This document shows, one piece after another, positions 7,923 through 14,753 of a stretch of 16,878 nucleotides of DNA (its first letter is position 1; the number at the start of each line of letters is the position of its first letter). The translations under genes were made by a program, and so were the position numbers. The notes beneath the pieces are model-generated. The model saw nothing but the letters and a program-made list of their open reading frames with translations, was not told the origin of the DNA and ran no database searches. Origin of the DNA: Paracoccaceae bacterium (GTDB lineage Bacteria > Pseudomonadota > Alphaproteobacteria > Rhodobacterales > Rhodobacteraceae); contig SLPP01000275.1 of assembly GCA_007131945.1 (NCBI GenBank), positions 1 to 16,878 on the forward strand, read 5' to 3'.

Positions 7923-8471
7923 TCAGGCGCGCGCCGCAGGCGGCCGGAAGGCGGCGCAGATCGCGGGATCGGTCTCGATCCGGGTCGCGCCGATGAGGTC
8001 GAGGCAATAGGGCACCGCGGCGAAGACCGCCTCGAGGCAAGTGGCGATGGCGCGCGGATTGCCGGGCAGGGTGACGATCAGCGTCTGTCCCCGGACCCCC
8101 GCCCCCTGGCGCGAGAGGATCGCGGTCGGCACCTCGGCGAGCGATGCTGCGCGCATCGCCTCGCCGAAACCCGGCAGGTCGAAATCGATCACCTGCGCCA
8201 TCCCCTCGGGCGTGCGGTCGCGTGGCGCCGGCCCGGTACCGCCGGTCACCAGGACCAGGTCGGCCCGCCAGTCGTCGGCCAGCCCGATCAGCGCGGCGGC
8301 GACGCTGTCGGCGCCATCGGGAACGATCTCGCGCCGGATCTCGGCGGGCGAGGTCAGGACCTTGTCGAGCCAGGCCGCGCCCGCCGGTCCGCCGCGATCC
8401 TCGTAGGCGCCGCGCGCCGCGCGGTCCGAGACGGTGAGGACGGCGATGCGCGCAGGACCGTCAGGCGGCAC
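7923..8471 (-). CDS. mogA: Molybdopterin adenylyltransferase (MogA type)
   Basis: MogA activates molybdopterin by adenylylation (MPT-AMP), the step before Mo insertion by MoeA. The 182-aa protein has the MoCF-binding fold signatures VLTVSDRAARG (11-21), VTGGTGPAPRDRTPE (residues about 74-88), then DFDLPGFGEAMR, PTAILSRQ and LPGNPRAI. Together these match MogA rather than MoaB: MogA proteins carry the PGFGE, ILSRQ and VPYCL elements in this order. The start is a GTG at 8471 that overlaps the end of the DUF2478 gene by 11 nt, implying translational coupling. It is the last gene of the block, followed by a hairpin-bearing gap. Its place downstream of moeA and narGHJI links it to cofactor supply for nitrate reductase. 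The exact start is only moderately supported. Confidence 0.93.
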   Translation of the reverse strand: MPPDGPARIAVLTVSDRAARGAYEDRGGPAGAAWLDKVLTSPAEIRREIVPDGADSVAAALIGLADDWRADLVLVTGGTGPAPRDRTPEGMAQVIDFDLPGFGEAMRAASLAEVPTAILSRQGAGVRGQTLIVTLPGNPRAIATCLEAVFAAVPYCLDLIGATRIETDPAICAAFRPPAARA

Positions 8472-8973
8472 GGGCAGGCACCCGGGCGGCGGCCCAGTCG
8501 GCGATGGCGGCGGGCTCGGCCGGCAGGGCTTCGGCCAGCCCGCCGGCGAAGGTCTCGAAGGCGGGCAGGTTCAGCGCGTTCACGCCCACCAGGACCGGCA
8601 GCCCGCGATCGAGCGCGGCGGCGATCACCGGCACGAAGCCGCGGCCCTCGGCCTCCTGCTTGCCGAACTTGTTGACGACCAGCAGCGCCGCGTCGTCGAG
8701 CCGCCGCGCTGCCTCGGCCACGGCACTCTCCAGCGCCGCCGAATCGAGCCGGCAGCCGCGGGCATGCAGACCCAGATCCTGGCTGATGCGCAGGACCGGC
8801 CCGTCCGGCAGGACATGGATGTCCATGTCGCATTTCTCGCGGCCCGCACAGGGCGAGTTGGTCTGCACGGTGCCGGCGGGAACGATACCGCGGGCTCGGA
8901 TGCGGGTGACGGCCTCGGCCAGCAGCGCATCGGTGGCGCCGCGGCCGGGAAGCGAGACATAGGCAAGGTGCAT
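8461..8973 (-). CDS. DUF2478-domain protein in Mo-cofactor operon
   Basis: A 170-aa soluble protein of unknown function matching my recollection of the DUF2478 family, which is often found near molybdenum genes. Visible features are an N-terminal strand plus glycine loop (AYVSLPGRGATD, 4-15) placed like a P-loop but without its GKT/S, three cysteines (C42 and C48 in PCAGREKCDMD, C74 in ARGCRLD), and the strong NKFGKQEAEGRG motif (101-112). A strand (GLPVLVGV) and an FAGGLAEAL helix follow. The overall order recalls the THEP1 nucleotide-binding fold with its catalytic loop lost. The ATG at 8973 shares its A with the moeA stop (TGATG) and has AAAGGA 6 nt upstream. A GTG one codon earlier has poor spacing. 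Its position between moeA and mogA suggests a role in cofactor or molybdate handling, which is inference. Confidence 0.82.
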   Translation of the reverse strand: MHLAYVSLPGRGATDALLAEAVTRIRARGIVPAGTVQTNSPCAGREKCDMDIHVLPDGPVLRISQDLGLHARGCRLDSAALESAVAEAARRLDDAALLVVNKFGKQEAEGRGFVPVIAAALDRGLPVLVGVNALNLPAFETFAGGLAEALPAEPAAIADWAAARVPARAA

Positions 8974-10268
8974 CACGTGTCCTTTCGGTGCGCCGTTCCG
9001 AACGGCAGGAATTCGACCAGAGCGCCCGCCGACATTGCCTCGGCCTCGGCGGGGATGAGGGCCAGCCCCTCGGCGCGGACGAGAAGCGCGACGCGGTGCG
9101 ATCCCGGCGCTTCAAGGCATTCGATCATCTGCGTGCCCTGCGCACAATAGCCGAGCACGCGCGCGGGGCGGTATTCGCAGCGTCCCGGCCTGTGCCGCAA
9201 GGGCGCGGCGAGGCGGGCGAGCGTCTTGCGCGGGATGGTCGGGGCAATGCCGACCATCGCCTCGGCCAGGCGCGCACCGATCACCGTCCAGGTGACGAAG
9301 GCCGCGACCGGATTGCCGGGAAGGCCCAGCCAGAGCGTGCGGCCCAGCCGACCGATGGTCAGCGGCTTGCCCGGCTTCATGGCGATCTTCATGACGTGGA
9401 TGACGCCACCCGCCTCGGTGAAGAGGCGGGCCATGTGATCCTCGTCGCCGACCGAGACGCCACCCGTGGTGATGACCAGATTGGTCTGCGCGCAGGCCGC
9501 GACCAGCGCCTTGGCCAGCGCCTCGGGATCGTCGGGCACCGCGCCGAGATCGGTGCGGTCGATCCAGGGCTGGTCGAGCGCGGCGGCGAGGATCGCGGCA
9601 TTCGCGTCCCAGATCTGGCCCGGTGCGAGTGGCTGGCCTGGCGGTACCAGTTCCGAGCCGGTGCAGAGCACCGCCGCCCTGAGCCGGGCACGGACCCGCA
9701 CCCGGGCGACACCCGCCGCGGCGATGGCGCCGGCCTCGCGCGGACCGATCAGTCGGCCGGCGGGCACGACGTCCTCTCCGGCGGCAAGGTCGTCGCCGGC
9801 GCGGCGGATATGCTGGCCGGGTGCAGGGCGGCGGTCGAGCCGGATCGTCTCGTTCGCGCGCGCGGTATCCTCCTGCGCCACGACCGCGTCGGCGCCTGTG
9901 GGCAGGGCGGCGCCTGTCAGGATTCGGCAGGCCGCGCCGTCGGGCAGCGGGCAGGGGGGATCGCCCGCACGCATCCTGGCGCCGACGGGCAATGTCCAGG
10001 GGCCGGGGCCGGCAAGGTCCGACAGGCGGAGCGCGTAGCCATCCATCGCGGCATTGTCGAAGGGCGGCAGGGGCAGGGCGGCGCGTACCGGTTCGGCCAG
10101 AACGCGGCCGGTCGCACGGAACAGCGGCACGCTCTCGCAGCGCGCGACGGGATCGACCAGCGCCAGCCCGCGGGCGAGCGCCTCGTCGACCGGCATCAGC
10201 GCGCCGGGCTCGGCGTCGCAGCCGCAACGGTCCGGGTCGATCCGGCCAAAGGGCGCGCGCAGGTCCAT
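8973..10268 (-). CDS. moeA: Molybdopterin molybdotransferase
   Basis: MoeA inserts molybdate into adenylylated molybdopterin to give active Moco. From the ATG at 10268 the protein is 431 aa. Family motifs are PPFDNAAMDGYAL (68-80), ILTGAALPTGADAVV (116-130), AGDDLAAGED (157-166), TGSELV (203-208), TTGGVSVGDEDH (267-278), KPGKPLTIG (298-306) and GLPGNPVAAF (315-324). The last domain ends near the C-terminus. Before the MoeA core (from about residue 24) is an extension with a Cys pair, RCGCDAEPG (C15, C17). The start was chosen for a near-perfect GGAGGA upstream. An ATG at 10283, five codons earlier, forms a TGATG junction with the hemerythrin stop but has a poor ribosome site. The stop overlaps the DUF2478 start. 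Confidence 0.95.
   Translation of the reverse strand: MDLRAPFGRIDPDRCGCDAEPGALMPVDEALARGLALVDPVARCESVPLFRATGRVLAEPVRAALPLPPFDNAAMDGYALRLSDLAGPGPWTLPVGARMRAGDPPCPLPDGAACRILTGAALPTGADAVVAQEDTARANETIRLDRRPAPGQHIRRAGDDLAAGEDVVPAGRLIGPREAGAIAAAGVARVRVRARLRAAVLCTGSELVPPGQPLAPGQIWDANAAILAAALDQPWIDRTDLGAVPDDPEALAKALVAACAQTNLVITTGGVSVGDEDHMARLFTEAGGVIHVMKIAMKPGKPLTIGRLGRTLWLGLPGNPVAAFVTWTVIGARLAEAMVGIAPTIPRKTLARLAAPLRHRPGRCEYRPARVLGYCAQGTQMIECLEAPGSHRVALLVRAEGLALIPAEAEAMSAGALVEFLPFGTAHRKDT
8980..8985 (-). promoter_or_regulatory. Shine-Dalgarno for the DUF2478 gene
   Basis: AAAGGA on the minus strand, six bases before ATG 8973-8971 and only three before the in-frame GTG at 8976. It lies inside the last codons of moeA and picks the ATG of the TGATG junction as the start. 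Confidence 0.55.
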
Positions 10269-10272
10269 CCCG

Positions 10273-10278
10273 TCCTCC
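10273..10278 (-). promoter_or_regulatory. Strong Shine-Dalgarno deciding the moeA start
   Basis: GGAGGA on the minus strand, four bases before ATG 10268-10266. It favours this start over the ATG at 10283 that overlaps the preceding stop codon. Confidence 0.6.
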
Positions 10279-10282
10279 GGCA

Positions 10283-10861
10283 TCAGGCAGGGCTGGCGCC
10301 CGTCCGGCGGGCGCGCATCTCGGCCAGTGTCGCGGCCTTGTCGGCGGCGGTCAACCTCAGGCGCGCGAGCGGCAGCACGAGCGCGTTTTCGGTGATCAGG
10401 TGCCGTCGCTCGGCCTGGGCGAAGCGGCGCAGTGCCGCGCGATCCTCCGGCGCGGGCAATGCGCCGTCGGCCATGCAGGCGAGCGCCGGCTTCAGTGCCT
10501 CGGCCATCGCGTGCAGTTCGACATGTTCGGCCTGCAGCCGGTCGAGCATCGTGCCGATCCCGTCCTCGGGCTCGGCGCGGCGGCGCAGGCGGGGAAAGAG
10601 GCTCTCGTCCTCGTCGATGCGATGATGCGGCAACGCATCGCCGAGATTGTTCAGGATCCGGCGCGCGAGTTCCGGGCGCGGGGCAGGGGTCTCGGCCAGA
10701 ACCTCCATGTCGGCGGCCATCTGGCGCTGCTGGAAATGCTCCTCGTAGAGTGTCTCGATCGGACAATCGGCGGCGTCGATCGCGGGCGGGGCCGGACGCG
10801 CGCCGCGCGCGGCGTCGGCCGGCGGCATTCTCAGGTTGGCGGGATCGATGATCTTCGTCAT
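10283..10861 (-). CDS. Hemerythrin HHE-domain protein
   Basis: A 192-aa protein with a four-helix hemerythrin-like domain at about 36-170 after a Pro/Ala-rich, probably flexible N-terminus. Candidate di-iron ligands fall in the expected helical spacing: EEH (H42), LPHHRIDEDESLFP (H79/H80, with E86 as the E of an HxxxE-type pair), AEHVELH (H113, H117) and ERRHLITENALVLP (H154, with E158). Hemerythrin-like proteins bind O2 or NO or help repair iron-sulfur centres. Here it lies between the prolyl isomerase and moeA in a nitrate-reductase operon, where NO and Fe-S damage are likely, so a protective or sensing role is inferred. The ATG at 10861 has GAGGA 4 nt upstream. A longer frame to 10906 lacks support. 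Its stop is 14 nt before the chosen moeA start. Confidence 0.87.
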   Translation of the reverse strand: MTKIIDPANLRMPPADAARGARPAPPAIDAADCPIETLYEEHFQQRQMAADMEVLAETPAPRPELARRILNNLGDALPHHRIDEDESLFPRLRRRAEPEDGIGTMLDRLQAEHVELHAMAEALKPALACMADGALPAPEDRAALRRFAQAERRHLITENALVLPLARLRLTAADKAATLAEMRARRTGASPA

Positions 10862-10891
10862 GGCATCCTCGTCTCGTCGGCTGCTCGGCGT

Positions 10892-10919
10892 GGGCGGCGG
10901 CGCCACGATCTCGCCGCCC
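10892..10919 (-). repeat. GC-rich hairpin between the isomerase and hemerythrin genes
   Basis: GGGCGGCG (10892-10899) is the exact reverse complement of CGCCGCCC (10912-10919), giving an 8-bp stem with a 12-nt loop in the only loose gap (76 nt) of the nar-moe-mog block. There is no T tract, so an intrinsic terminator is unlikely. It may be an mRNA processing or stability element separating narGHJI plus the isomerase from the downstream cofactor genes. Some such pairing is expected by chance in DNA this GC-rich. Confidence 0.4.
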
Positions 10920-10937
10920 GCGCCATGACCGCCTGGT

Positions 10938-11732
10938 TCAGGCGGCTTCCAGCGTCACGCCGGTCACCTCGGCACCGGCGATCAGCTCCTCGCAAAAGCT
11001 TCGGGCGGCACGGAGCCAGGCGGCCTTCTCCTCGGCCGCGCGCAGCCGCGGCAGCACGCTTTCGAACGGCAAGACCGCGCCGCGGGCGCGCGCGTCGAGC
11101 CGCACGATGTGGAAGCCGAAGCGCGACTCGACCGGCTCGACGCCGATCTGGCCTTCCTCCAGCGTCTCGAGCGCGGCCTCGAATTCCGGCACCGTGTCGC
11201 CCGAACTGAGCTGGCCCAGAACTCCGCCGGCATCGCGTGAGGAGCAGGCGCTGCAGCTCCGCGCCAGATCGGCGAAGCGATCGGGCCGGTTAAAAAGCTC
11301 GGCGAGGAGCGCCCGCGCCTGATCCTTTGCCTGCGCCCGGGCGACGAGATCGCCGGGTTTCGCCGGGATCAGGATGTGCGCCGCTTCGTAGAGGGTCGGC
11401 GCGCGGTACCGTTCCGGATGCGCCTCGTAGAGCGCGCGCAGGGCGGTATCGTCGAGCGGCTGCGGCGTCACCGCCGCCTCCAGCAACTGACGGATGAGCG
11501 ATTCGTCGTCGGTTTCCACCTGGCCCGGTGCAACCTCGGTCGGCGCGGGGGTAATCCCCCGCGCCCGGGCCGCCTGAAGCATCAGTTCGCGCAACGCCAT
11601 TGCCCGCGCCGCGGCGTGCCAGGCATGGCCTGGCTTGCCCTTCGGCGCGGGGTGGTTCTGCGCCTCGGCAGCGATGCGCTCGGCGGCGATGGTGACGCCG
11701 TTCACCGTGATCGGCGGCAGAAGCGGTTTCAT
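10938..11732 (-). CDS. Parvulin-type peptidyl-prolyl isomerase (NifM/PpiC-like)
   Basis: A 264-aa protein with a PpiC/parvulin rotamase domain at about 113-213 (YEAAHILIPAK, FADLARSCSACSSRDAGGVLGQLSSGDTVPEFEAAL, VESRFGFHIVRLD) and an N-terminal helical SurA/NifM-like part. There is no signal peptide or membrane helix, so it should be cytoplasmic, unlike periplasmic SurA or PrsA. Similar isomerases follow narI in other denitrifiers; the Pseudomonas aeruginosa nar operon carries a PpiC-type gene in this position. That supports a role in folding or maturing nitrate reductase subunits. A CxxC (C160, C163) lies in the rotamase domain. The ATG at 11732 has GGGAGG 5 nt upstream. An ATG at 11747 overlapping the narI stop would add MREGA. 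The coding end is 76 nt before the hemerythrin gene. Confidence 0.92.
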   Translation of the reverse strand: MKPLLPPITVNGVTIAAERIAAEAQNHPAPKGKPGHAWHAAARAMALRELMLQAARARGITPAPTEVAPGQVETDDESLIRQLLEAAVTPQPLDDTALRALYEAHPERYRAPTLYEAAHILIPAKPGDLVARAQAKDQARALLAELFNRPDRFADLARSCSACSSRDAGGVLGQLSSGDTVPEFEAALETLEEGQIGVEPVESRFGFHIVRLDARARGAVLPFESVLPRLRAAEEKAAWLRAARSFCEELIAGAEVTGVTLEAA

Positions 11733-11743
11733 CGCACCCTCCC

Positions 11744-12508
11744 TCATTCCGCCGGATGGGTGCGACCGGCACTGCCGCGGCGATCGCTGCCGAACGGGTT
11801 CAGCCCCGTGCGCACCGGCTTGGCGCCGCGGCGCGAACGCACGATCTGGTAGCCGGGCCGCCACAGGTAGCGGATCGGGACCGAGAGCATGTGCACGAGC
11901 CGGGTGAACGGGAACACCGCCACGATCACCATGCCGAGGAAGATATGGAACTTGTAGAGCCAGTGGACGTCAACGACCTCTTGCCAGGCGTTGATCTGCA
12001 GCCCCATCACCGACTGCGACCAGGCCATGAACTGCAACATCTTGGCGCCGTCCATGTGTTCGAGCGTCAGCACGATCGTGCCCATGCCGACGACGATTTG
12101 CAGCCAGAGCAGCGCCAGGATGCCGATGTCGGCATAGGTCGAGTTGTTGCGGATACGCGGATCGACCAGCCGGCGATGCAGCAACATCGTGCATCCGACG
12201 AAGGCCGCTGCGCCGGCGATGCCACCGATGATCACCGCCATCCACTGCTTGAGTGCGTAGGACACACCCAGCGTATCGAGCACCCAGACCGGCGTGAAGA
12301 GCCCGATCAGGTGGCCGAAGAAGAGCACGATGATGCCGACATGGAACAGCACCGAGCCCCACATCAGCTGCTTGCGGCGCAGCAGCTGGCTCGACGAGGC
12401 TTTCCAGGTGAAGGGGTCGCGCTCGTAGCGCGCGATGGTCCCGATGAGGGCGATCGCCAGCACCGCGTAGGGCATGATGCCGAAGATCAGGAAGTCGAGG
12501 TCAAACAT
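11744..12508 (-). CDS. narI: Respiratory nitrate reductase, gamma subunit (cytochrome b)
   Basis: NarI anchors NarGH to the membrane, oxidises quinol and passes electrons through two b-type hemes to NarH. The 254-aa protein has about five membrane helices. The four heme-ligand histidines fall at the expected positions: H56 (SVLFH), H66 (FFGH), H188 (YKFH) and H206 (RLVH), near the E. coli numbering 56, 66, 187 and 205. The last 35 residues are a basic, hydrophilic cytoplasmic tail (RSRRGAKPVRTG), also common in the family. The ATG at 12508 has AAGGAG at 12518-12523. It follows narJ by 17 nt and its stop lies 11 nt before the isomerase gene. Confidence 0.97.
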   Translation of the reverse strand: MFDLDFLIFGIMPYAVLAIALIGTIARYERDPFTWKASSSQLLRRKQLMWGSVLFHVGIIVLFFGHLIGLFTPVWVLDTLGVSYALKQWMAVIIGGIAGAAAFVGCTMLLHRRLVDPRIRNNSTYADIGILALLWLQIVVGMGTIVLTLEHMDGAKMLQFMAWSQSVMGLQINAWQEVVDVHWLYKFHIFLGMVIVAVFPFTRLVHMLSVPIRYLWRPGYQIVRSRRGAKPVRTGLNPFGSDRRGSAGRTHPAE

Positions 12509-12525
12509 GGTTCGGGTCTCCTTGC

Positions 12526-13230
12526 TCAGCTGCCGGGCGCCTGCGGCGCGCGGGCCGGGCTGAGCGGCATGTCCATCTTGGCGAGGATGTCGCGGCTGAC
12601 CGGGCATCCTGCATTCGGGTCGGGCCCGAAGGTCACCTGCGCCTCTTCCCAGACCGCGTCGAGCGCCTCGAGATCCTCGGGGTCGTCGTCGGTCTCGGAC
12701 AGGAGCGCGCGCGCCTCATCGGTCTCGGGCGTGGCCTGCGCCAGCGCGACCAGCGCGGCGAGGACCGGCGCATAGGCCGCGTCGCGCCGCTTCAGCCTTT
12801 CGGCCAGCGCCACCAGGATATGCCCGGCATCGGCCAGGATCGCCTGCGCCTCGGCCGGCAGCCGGGTCGAGAGGAACTCCAGCAGCACCGGCAGGTGATC
12901 GGGAAGCTCCGGCCCGACGAGATCGAAGCCGCCGGCGCGGTAGGTCTCCAGCAGATCGACCATCGCGCCGCCCCGGTCCCGGCTCTCGCCGTGGATATGC
13001 TCGAAGAGATTGAGCGACAGCGTGCGCGAACGGTCGAAGAGCAGGACATAGCGCTCCTGCAGGTCGTAGAGGTCGCGGCTGGCGAGATCCTCGAGAAGGG
13101 GCTCGATGGCCGCGACATGGGCCGGGGGCAGGAGCCCCTCGGCCAGGGTCTCGCGGAGTGCCGGCACGGCGGCCTGCAGCTCGGCGGTCGGATATGTCAG
13201 CAGCGCTGACAGGGCACGGTAGGTTCTCAT
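12526..13230 (-). CDS. narJ: Nitrate reductase assembly chaperone
   Basis: NarJ is a dedicated cytoplasmic chaperone, not part of the mature enzyme. It binds apo-NarG so that Moco and the Fe-S cluster are inserted before membrane docking. The 234-aa, mostly helical acidic protein carries the TorD/NarJ-family segment YVLLFDRSRTLSLNLFEHIH with the following GESRDRG (61-87) and DHLPVLLEFL (111-120). The ATG at 13230 overlaps the narH stop (ATGA), with AGGAG about 11 nt upstream. Its length is close to E. coli NarJ. The C-terminal stretch (about 195-234) is Pro-rich and probably flexible. Confidence 0.96.
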   Translation of the reverse strand: MRTYRALSALLTYPTAELQAAVPALRETLAEGLLPPAHVAAIEPLLEDLASRDLYDLQERYVLLFDRSRTLSLNLFEHIHGESRDRGGAMVDLLETYRAGGFDLVGPELPDHLPVLLEFLSTRLPAEAQAILADAGHILVALAERLKRRDAAYAPVLAALVALAQATPETDEARALLSETDDDPEDLEALDAVWEEAQVTFGPDPNAGCPVSRDILAKMDMPLSPARAPQAPGS

Positions 13231-14753
13231 GACTTGATGAACTCCTGCGGGCTGCGGAACTTCTTGCCGCCGCTGAACAACGAGAAACCGGTGGTGCCGG
13301 TCGAGCAGCCGTTGCCGTCGGTGAAGCCGCAACCACCCCTCAGGTCGTAGGCGTCCTCGACCAGTTCGCGATGCGTCGTCGGGATGACGAAACGGTCCTC
13401 GTAATTGGCGATGGCCATCAGCTGGTACATCTCGTCGATCTGCACCGGCGTCATGCCGACGCGCTTGGCGACGCCGATGTTGACCACCCCGTCGACGGTC
13501 TTCGAACGCATGTAGGAGCGCATCGCCAGCATCCGCTCGAGCGCCGAAACGATCGGCGCCTCGTCGCCCGCGGTCAGCATGTTGGCGAGGTAACGCACCG
13601 GGATGCGCAGCGAGCGCACGTCCGGCATGTCGTCCTGGGCGCTGATCTTCCCCGCCTCGGCGGCGTTCTGGATCGGGCTCAGCGGCGGCACGTACCAGAC
13701 CATCGGCAGCGTCCGGTATTCGGGATGCAGCGGGAAGGCGATCTTCCACTCCATCGCCATCTTCCAGATCGGCGAGCGGCGCGCGCCCTCGATCCAGTCG
13801 TCGGGGATGCCCTCGGCGCGCGCGGCCTCGATCACCTTCGGATCGTTCGGATCGAGGAAGATGTCGAGCTGCGCGTCGTAGAGCTCCTTCTCGTCGGCCT
13901 TCGACGCCGCCTCGGCGATCCGGTCGGCGTCATAGAGCATCACGCCGATATACCGGATGCGCCCGACGCAGGTCTCCGAGCAGACGGTCGGGTTGCCCGA
14001 TTCCAGCCGCGGGTAGCACAGCGTGCATTTCTCCGACTTCCCCGTCGACCAGTTGTAGTAGATCTTCTTGTAGGGGCAGCCCGAGACGCACATCCGCCAG
14101 CCGCGGCATTTCTCCTGGTCGATCAGGACAACGCCGTCATCCTCGCGCTTGTAGATCGCGCCCGAGGGGCACGACGCGACGCAGGTCGGGTTGAGGCAAT
14201 GCTCGCACAGCCGCGGCAGGTACATCATGAAGGTGTTCTCGTACTCGCCGTAGATCTCCTTCTGGATGCCCTCGAAGTTGTAGTCCTTCGACCGCTTGGC
14301 GAATTCCCCGCCCAGGATCTCCTCCCAGTTGGGGCCCCACTCGATCTTCTCCATCCGTTCGCCCGAAATCTTCGAGCGTGGGCGTGCGGTGGGGAAGGCC
14401 TGCATCTCGGGGGCCGACTTCAGGTGGTCGTAGTCGAAATCGAACGGCTCGTAGAAGTCGTCGATCTCGGGCAGGTCCGGATTGGCGAAGATGTTCGCCA
14501 GGATCCGCCACTTGGCGCCCTGCTTCGGCACCAGGTGGCCGCCGGGCGTGCGGTGCCAGCCGCCGTTCCAGCGCTTCTGGTTCTCCCAGTCCTTGGGGTA
14601 GCCGATGCCGGGCTTGGTCTCGACGTTGTTGAACCAAGCGTATTCGACGCCTTCGCGGCTCGTCCAGACGTTCTTGCAGGTCACCGAACAGGTGTGACAC
14701 CCGATGCACTTGTCGAGGTTCAGCACCATGCCGATCTGGGCACGCACTTTCAT
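13227..14753 (-). CDS. narH: Respiratory nitrate reductase, beta subunit (Fe-S)
   Basis: NarH carries three [4Fe-4S] and one [3Fe-4S] cluster that conduct electrons from NarI to NarG on the cytoplasmic side. The 508-aa protein shows four Cys groups: C16/C19/C22/C26 (CIGCHTCSVTC), C183/C186/C191/C195 (CEHCLNPTCVASC), C216/W219/C222/C226 (CRGWRMCVSGC) and C243/C246/C258/C262. The tryptophan at 219 replaces a cysteine, the hallmark of the [3Fe-4S] site, and all positions are within one residue of E. coli NarH. The ATG at 14753 overlaps the narG stop (ATGA) and is preceded by a perfect AGGAGG (14761-14766, spacing 7). Nothing is missing. Confidence 0.98.
   Translation of the reverse strand: MKVRAQIGMVLNLDKCIGCHTCSVTCKNVWTSREGVEYAWFNNVETKPGIGYPKDWENQKRWNGGWHRTPGGHLVPKQGAKWRILANIFANPDLPEIDDFYEPFDFDYDHLKSAPEMQAFPTARPRSKISGERMEKIEWGPNWEEILGGEFAKRSKDYNFEGIQKEIYGEYENTFMMYLPRLCEHCLNPTCVASCPSGAIYKREDDGVVLIDQEKCRGWRMCVSGCPYKKIYYNWSTGKSEKCTLCYPRLESGNPTVCSETCVGRIRYIGVMLYDADRIAEAASKADEKELYDAQLDIFLDPNDPKVIEAARAEGIPDDWIEGARRSPIWKMAMEWKIAFPLHPEYRTLPMVWYVPPLSPIQNAAEAGKISAQDDMPDVRSLRIPVRYLANMLTAGDEAPIVSALERMLAMRSYMRSKTVDGVVNIGVAKRVGMTPVQIDEMYQLMAIANYEDRFVIPTTHRELVEDAYDLRGGCGFTDGNGCSTGTTGFSLFSGGKKFRSPQEFIKS

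Noticed and set aside
6472..8010. Plus-strand open frame of 512 codons crossing M23, the gap and mogA
   Set aside because: It spans two unrelated minus-strand genes and the gap between them, with shadow-type composition.
10862..10906. Longer hemerythrin start at 10906
   Set aside because: The added residues are Pro/Ser/Arg-rich and lack a ribosome site. ATG 10861 has GAGGA at good spacing.
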